The position numbers and the translations under genes are program-made. The notes under the pieces were generated by a model. The model saw nothing but the letters and a program-made list of their open reading frames with translations, had not been told where the DNA came from and ran no database searches. A stretch of 10,879 nucleotides of DNA from an uncultured Bacteroides sp. (GTDB lineage Bacteria > Bacteroidota > Bacteroidia > Bacteroidales > Bacteroidaceae): NCBI GenBank assembly GCA_900755095.1, contig CAAEFE010000131.1, forward strand, positions 1-10,879, read 5' to 3'. Below, piece by piece: positions 7,194 through 10,879 of the stretch; position 1 is the first letter of the stretch, and each line of letters opens with the position of its first letter.

Positions 7194-8999
7194 ATGAAAA
7201 CATGGAAGAGTAATTTAGAAGAAACAAAACAACGTTATATAAATTGGTGGAACCATAAAGGAATCATTCTCAATATGTGGGAGCACTTCCAGGAAGGAGT
7301 GCAACCACATGCAGAGATAACACCTCCCGCACCGGCAAAAGATTTGTCGCAAAAGTGGTTCGACCCTCAATGGAGAGCTGAATATCTGGACTGGTACGTA
7401 GCGCACAGCAGTCTGAAAGCGGATATTCTTCCGGTTGCGAATACCCAACTGGGCCCCGGCTCACTGGCCGCCATCTTAGGCGGAGTGTTTGAAGGTGGGG
7501 AAGATACCATTTGGATTCATCCCAACCCGGATTTCACCGATGAAATAGTCTTTAACCCCGAACACCCGAACTGGATTCTTCATAAAGAACTCCTGAAAGC
7601 CTGTAAAGCGAAAGCCAACGGACACTACTTTGTCGGTATGCCCGACCTGATGGAAGGACTGGATGTCCTGGCCGCACTGAAAGGAACGGATAGGGTATTA
7701 TTGGACACAGTGATGCAGCCCGAAATCCTGGAACAACAGATGCAGCAAATTAACGACATCTACTTCAAAGTATTTGATGAACTATACGACATCATCCGTG
7801 AAGGCGACGAGATGGCTTTCTGTTATTTCTCGTCTTGGGCTCCCGGAAAGATGAGTAAACTGCAAAGTGATATTTCAACCATGATTAGTCAGGATGATTA
7901 TCGCCGGTTTGTGCAACCTTTTATTCGTGAACAATGTCAGAAGATTGATTATACCCTTTATCATCTGGATGGAGTGGGAGCCATGCATCACCTGCCTGCC
8001 TTGCTTGAAATTGAAGAATTGAATGCGATTCAATGGACCCCCGGAGTGGGCGAACCACAAGGAGGATCTCCCAAATGGTACGATCTGTATAAGAAGATTC
8101 TGGCAGGAGGAAAGAGCGTGATGGCTTGCTGGGTGACATTAGACGAACTAAAACCCCTATTGGATCATATCGGCGTGGACGGTATACATTTGGAAATGGA
8201 TTTCCATAACGAAAAGGAAGTGGAACAGGCCATGCGGATTGTTGAAGAATATACCGGTTCTTCTACTTCTGTAAATACCAATGAACATCAACAGGATGCC
8301 GACTTGGCAGCTACCGGACAGGAACGTATTTGTATACGGGAAGAACAACACCTGGAAGAGGATAAACTGAAACCTCTGTATGAAGCCATTGTTGCCGGGA
8401 AACTGGAACCTGCGGTTGAAATCACCCGGCAAGCCATTGCGGAAGGAGTAGCTCCCCAAATGATTATCAATAATTATATGATTAAAGCAATGGGCGAAGT
8501 GGGACAACGTTTCCAGGATGGAAAAGCTTTTGTTCCCCAACTGTTGATGGCAGGACGTGCTATGAAAGGGGCTTTGGAGCTACTGAAACCTTTATTGGCA
8601 GGAAGTGCTTCCACTACAATCGGTAAGATTGTCATCGGTACAGTGAAAGGAGATCTCCATGATATTGGTAAAAACCTAGTGGCTTCCATGCTGGAGGGTT
8701 GCGGCTTTGAAGTCATTAATATTGGTATTGATGTGACTTGTGACAAGTTTGTGGAAGCTGTGAAGGAAAACCATGCTGACATCTTGTGCATGAGCGCATT
8801 GCTGACTACTACCATGACGTATATGAAAGAGGTTATTCAGGCATTGGAAGAGGCCGGTATTCGTAATCAAGTGAAAGTGATGATTGGCGGAGCACCCGTC
8901 AGTCAGGGGTTTGCTGACGAAATCGGTGCGGACGGATATAGTGACAATGCGAATACAGCTGTAGCAGTTGCCAAAGAACTGATTGGAAATAAAAAATAG
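7194..8999 (+). CDS. URO-D-like methyltransferase domain fused to cobalamin-binding corrinoid protein
   Basis: This 601-residue protein has two parts. Residues about 1-355 resemble the uroporphyrinogen decarboxylase/MtaA/CmuA superfamily, a TIM-barrel fold used by corrinoid methyltransferases. After a polar linker (about 356-386) comes a complete corrinoid protein: a helical cap (about 388-470) and a Rossmann cobalamin domain (about 476-600). The latter has the base-off B12 motif GDLHDIG (486-492), with His489 as cobalt ligand, and the downstream MSALLTTTM and GGAPVS segments. The arrangement recalls the chloromethane methyltransferase CmuA. The barrel differs from MtaA/CmuA because the zinc motif HxC is replaced by HLDG (257-260) and no late Gly-Cys ligand motif is seen; Cys311 is the nearest alternative. 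Its place between a glycosidase and a sugar symporter suggests a methylated-carbohydrate substrate (inference). No reductive activator or second methyltransferase lies in the window, so these would have to be encoded elsewhere. Confidence 0.88.
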   Translation: MKTWKSNLEETKQRYINWWNHKGIILNMWEHFQEGVQPHAEITPPAPAKDLSQKWFDPQWRAEYLDWYVAHSSLKADILPVANTQLGPGSLAAILGGVFEGGEDTIWIHPNPDFTDEIVFNPEHPNWILHKELLKACKAKANGHYFVGMPDLMEGLDVLAALKGTDRVLLDTVMQPEILEQQMQQINDIYFKVFDELYDIIREGDEMAFCYFSSWAPGKMSKLQSDISTMISQDDYRRFVQPFIREQCQKIDYTLYHLDGVGAMHHLPALLEIEELNAIQWTPGVGEPQGGSPKWYDLYKKILAGGKSVMACWVTLDELKPLLDHIGVDGIHLEMDFHNEKEVEQAMRIVEEYTGSSTSVNTNEHQQDADLAATGQERICIREEQHLEEDKLKPLYEAIVAGKLEPAVEITRQAIAEGVAPQMIINNYMIKAMGEVGQRFQDGKAFVPQLLMAGRAMKGALELLKPLLAGSASTTIGKIVIGTVKGDLHDIGKNLVASMLEGCGFEVINIGIDVTCDKFVEAVKENHADILCMSALLTTTMTYMKEVIQALEEAGIRNQVKVMIGGAPVSQGFADEIGADGYSDNANTAVAVAKELIGNKK

Positions 9000-9006
9000 A
9001 ATAAAA

Positions 9007-9084
9007 AGGCACGGATTACACGGATCAACACGGCTCTTAATTACATAGCCTATTAAAACCGTGAAATCCATGTAATCCTTGCCT
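9007..9084. repeat. CACRGA inverted repeat 2 (imperfect), after the corrinoid gene
   Basis: The arms 9007-9040 and 9053-9084 pair imperfectly, with scattered mismatches and a small length difference, around a 12-nt loop. The left arm has three hexamers CACGGA, CACGGA and CACGGC at 9010, 9019 and 9029, the same 9- and 10-bp spacing as repeat 1, but with CGG in place of CAG. It begins 8 bp after the stop of the corrinoid gene and lies wholly in the 133-bp gap before the symporter gene. It looks like a decayed or diverged member of the same repeat family. No promoter box is obvious between it and the ATG at 9133. Confidence 0.75.
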
Positions 9085-9132
9085 GAAAGAAAATTAGATT
9101 TAAACTTACGTTACTTATTTAATACTTGAATT

Positions 9133-10704
9133 ATGCATGTGAAATTTTTAGAGACATTAGATTGGAGTATTCTGATTGCCTACTTCCTGATTTTGATAGC
9201 TATTGGTATATGGGCAAGTTCAAAACGAAAAAAGGGGAGTAGTCTTTTCCTTGCGGAGAATTCGTTGAGATGGTATCATATCGGCTTCTCCATGTGGGGG
9301 ACGAATGTCGGACCTTCCATGTTGATAGCTTCCGCAAGTGCCGGATTTACTACTGGTATTGTTTCGGGGAATTATGCCTGGTATGCATTTGTCTTTATAT
9401 GTCTGCTTGCTTTTGTCTTTGCTCCCCGATATTTGGGTAGTCGCATCACGACATTGCCCGAATTTATGGGAAAACGTTTCGGACAATCTACCCGTAACAT
9501 CCTTGCCTGGTATACCATTATTACCATTCTTATTTCATGGCTTGCATTGACTTTATTTGCCGGTGGAGTCCTGATCCGTCAGGTCTTCGATATTCCTATG
9601 TGGCAATCGGCATTGCTGTTACTTGTCATCTCCGCTTTCTTCACAATGCTTGGCGGACTGAAAGCTGTGGCCTACACGAATGTATATCAAATGATACTGT
9701 TGATTGTAGTATCAGCCACACTGGCTATCATGGGAATCTATAAAGTGGGTGGTGTAGGAGCACTGGTGGACGCCGTTCCAGCGGATTACTGGAATCTTTT
9801 CCATCCAAATGATGACCCGGCTTTTCCTTGGCTACCTATTATCCTGGGTTATCCTATTATGGGAGTTTGGTTTTGGTGTACGGATCAGTCGATGGTGCAA
9901 CCGGTTCTTGCTGCCAGGAATCTGAAAGAAGGACAGATGGGAACCAACTTTACCGGATGGTTGAAAATATTAGATGTACCTCTTTACATTCTTCCCGGCA
10001 TTATCTGCCTCGCTTTATTCCCACAATTGGAGAATCCCGATGAGGCTTACATGACAATGGTGACTCATCTGTTCCCGACAGGAATGGTTGGCTTGGTATT
10101 GGCTGTATTGACAGCAGCATTGGTAAGTACTGTCGGCTCTGCTTTGAATGCATTAAGTACGGTATTCACGATGGATATCTATGTGAAGAAAATCCGACCG
10201 CAGGCCAAGCAGAAAGAGATTATCAGAGTGGGACAAGTGGTTACGGTAGTTGGTGCACTGATCTCTGTGATAATAACCATAGCGATCGACAGCATCAAGG
10301 GACTGAATCTGTTTAATGTTTTCCAGTCTGTACTGGGATTTATAGCTCCTCCGATGGCAGCTGTATTTCTCTTTGGCGTGTTCTGGAAACGCACCACTAC
10401 TCTGGCTGCTAATATGGCTCTAACATTGGGAACAGTGTTCAGTATCGGAGTAGGAATCTTGTATTTATGGGTGTTTCCGGCAGAACAATATGATGCATGG
10501 CCTCATTTTATGCTGCTTTCCTTCTACTTATTCGTTATCATCGGAATAGGCATGATAGTAGTCAGCCTGTGGGATAAGTCTCCGCAATTGGGCATCTTGA
10601 ATATGGAAAAGATAGAGGACAAACCTGCACGAATTGTTCTTATCCTATGGGGATTACTTATTGTGACCATGATTGGGCTTTACATCTTCTTCAATGGCCA
10701 CTAA
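9133..10704 (+). CDS. SGLT-type sodium:sugar symporter (SSS family)
   Basis: This 523-residue inner-membrane protein has about 14 hydrophobic segments, as in SGLT-type members of the sodium:solute symporter family. Segments lie roughly at 12-28, 47-75, 82-98, 125-147, 157-176, 180-203, 235-252, 275-296, 316-336, 366-386, 395-418, 425-447, 456-478 and 499-520. Signatures are GGLKAVAYTNVYQ (174-186), the sugar-SGLT-like WFWCTDQ (246-252), the Ser/Thr-rich sodium-site helix followed by TMDIY (about 328-350), and LFGVFWKR (413-420). It should import a sugar or small glycoside together with Na+. It is the last gene of the collinear cluster, 133 bp after the corrinoid gene. No SusC/SusD pair is present, so outer-membrane entry must use another system or diffusion. 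The substrate cannot be read from the sequence. Confidence 0.93.
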   Translation: MHVKFLETLDWSILIAYFLILIAIGIWASSKRKKGSSLFLAENSLRWYHIGFSMWGTNVGPSMLIASASAGFTTGIVSGNYAWYAFVFICLLAFVFAPRYLGSRITTLPEFMGKRFGQSTRNILAWYTIITILISWLALTLFAGGVLIRQVFDIPMWQSALLLLVISAFFTMLGGLKAVAYTNVYQMILLIVVSATLAIMGIYKVGGVGALVDAVPADYWNLFHPNDDPAFPWLPIILGYPIMGVWFWCTDQSMVQPVLAARNLKEGQMGTNFTGWLKILDVPLYILPGIICLALFPQLENPDEAYMTMVTHLFPTGMVGLVLAVLTAALVSTVGSALNALSTVFTMDIYVKKIRPQAKQKEIIRVGQVVTVVGALISVIITIAIDSIKGLNLFNVFQSVLGFIAPPMAAVFLFGVFWKRTTTLAANMALTLGTVFSIGVGILYLWVFPAEQYDAWPHFMLLSFYLFVIIGIGMIVVSLWDKSPQLGILNMEKIEDKPARIVLILWGLLIVTMIGLYIFFNGH

Positions 10705-10710
10705 TTTTTA

Positions 10711-10803
10711 TTCACCACAGAGAACGCAGAGGACACAGAGTCTTTTATTATTAGATAATAATCTCTGTGTCCTCTGCGTTCTCCTTTAGATTTGCACTGT
10801 GAA
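10711..10803. repeat. CACRGA inverted repeat 3, after the symporter gene
   Basis: A perfect 21-bp match joins 10720-10740 with 10763-10783. An outer TTCAC (10711-10715) can pair with GTGAA (10799-10803) across an asymmetric internal loop, and the loop region contains a small palindrome, TTATTA/TAATAA. The left arm carries CACAGA, CGCAGA and CACAGA at 10716, 10725 and 10734 (9-bp spacing). It starts 6 bp after the symporter stop and could form the transcript-end hairpin of the operon. Its distal end overlaps the -33 region of the next promoter. Confidence 0.82.
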
Positions 10804-10829
10804 AAATAAAGGTTGAAATATTACCTTTG
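10798..10829 (+). promoter_or_regulatory. promoter of the next gene, beyond the right edge
   Basis: TGTG (10798-10801), 20 nt, then TACCTTTG (10822-10829). The -7 box is a full TAnnTTTG match and the -33 box differs from TTTG at one base. The transcript would start near 10836. No ATG-started frame is visible before the window ends at 10879, so the gene itself is outside. Confidence 0.6.
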
Positions 10830-10879
10830 TGGTTAAAACAAGTTAACCAAGGAAAGCAGGTGACCCATTGTGTTCTCTA

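Noticed and set aside
8157..8540. 127-codon open frame on the minus strand
   Set aside because: It is antisense to the linker and cap of the corrinoid fusion, with composition typical of a reverse-frame shadow.
8676..9071. 131-codon open frame on the minus strand
   Set aside because: It is antisense to the B12-binding domain and runs through inverted repeat 2. It shows no family features, so it is a shadow of the corrinoid gene.
7066..10803. CRISPR array or tRNA-like structure suggested by the repeated CACAGA motifs
   Set aside because: The copies are mirrored within palindromes, kilobases apart, with no regular spacers, and no cloverleaf or CCA end can be drawn.

Overview
The window looks like chromosomal DNA of a gut Bacteroides (or close relative). 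Evidence: promoter-like boxes of the Bacteroides type (TTTG-like -33, about 19-20 nt, TAnnTTTG -7), mostly A/T-rich start regions without strong Shine-Dalgarno sites, an AAA-ATPase/PD-(D/E)XK protein of the type that is multi-copy in Bacteroidales, and a carbohydrate-utilisation gene cluster. The species cannot be fixed from the sequence alone.

Layout. Left part (1-2205): a minus-strand gene for a 585-residue AAA-ATPase-like/PD-(D/E)XK protein (196-1953) with its own -7 box upstream. Downstream of it (towards base 1) are a GGTGAAGGG hairpin and a second minus-strand promoter that fires off the left edge. A plus-strand promoter (2150-2180) then drives a small DUF456 membrane protein (2206-2685). 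Main part (2797-10704): four plus-strand genes, probably one operon. They encode a secreted right-handed beta-helix protein resembling GH141-type glycosidases, a cytoplasmic GH31 enzyme of alpha-xylosidase (KTDFGE) type, a fusion of a uroporphyrinogen-decarboxylase-like (MtaA/CmuA superfamily) domain with a cobalamin-binding corrinoid domain, and an SGLT-type sodium/sugar symporter. The last 50 bases hold a promoter for a gene that lies beyond the window.

How the genes may work together (inference). The beta-helix enzyme would trim a glycan outside the cytoplasm, the symporter would import a small saccharide, GH31 would split its alpha-linkage, and the corrinoid fusion would take a methyl group from the sugar or aglycone. 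This would be a B12-dependent route for an O-methylated plant-type sugar. The fusion lacks the usual HxC zinc-thiol signature of MtaA/CmuA enzymes (it reads HLDG), so its chemistry is open.

Non-coding structure. Each of the last three operon genes is followed by a long inverted repeat whose arms hold three CACRGA-like hexamers spaced 9-10 bp apart. The three elements differ in sequence but share this architecture. The left arm of the first is translated as the C-terminus of the GH31 enzyme. Upstream of GH31 is an unrelated AT-rich degenerate tandem repeat built on ACTAGT and AATCAATAA.
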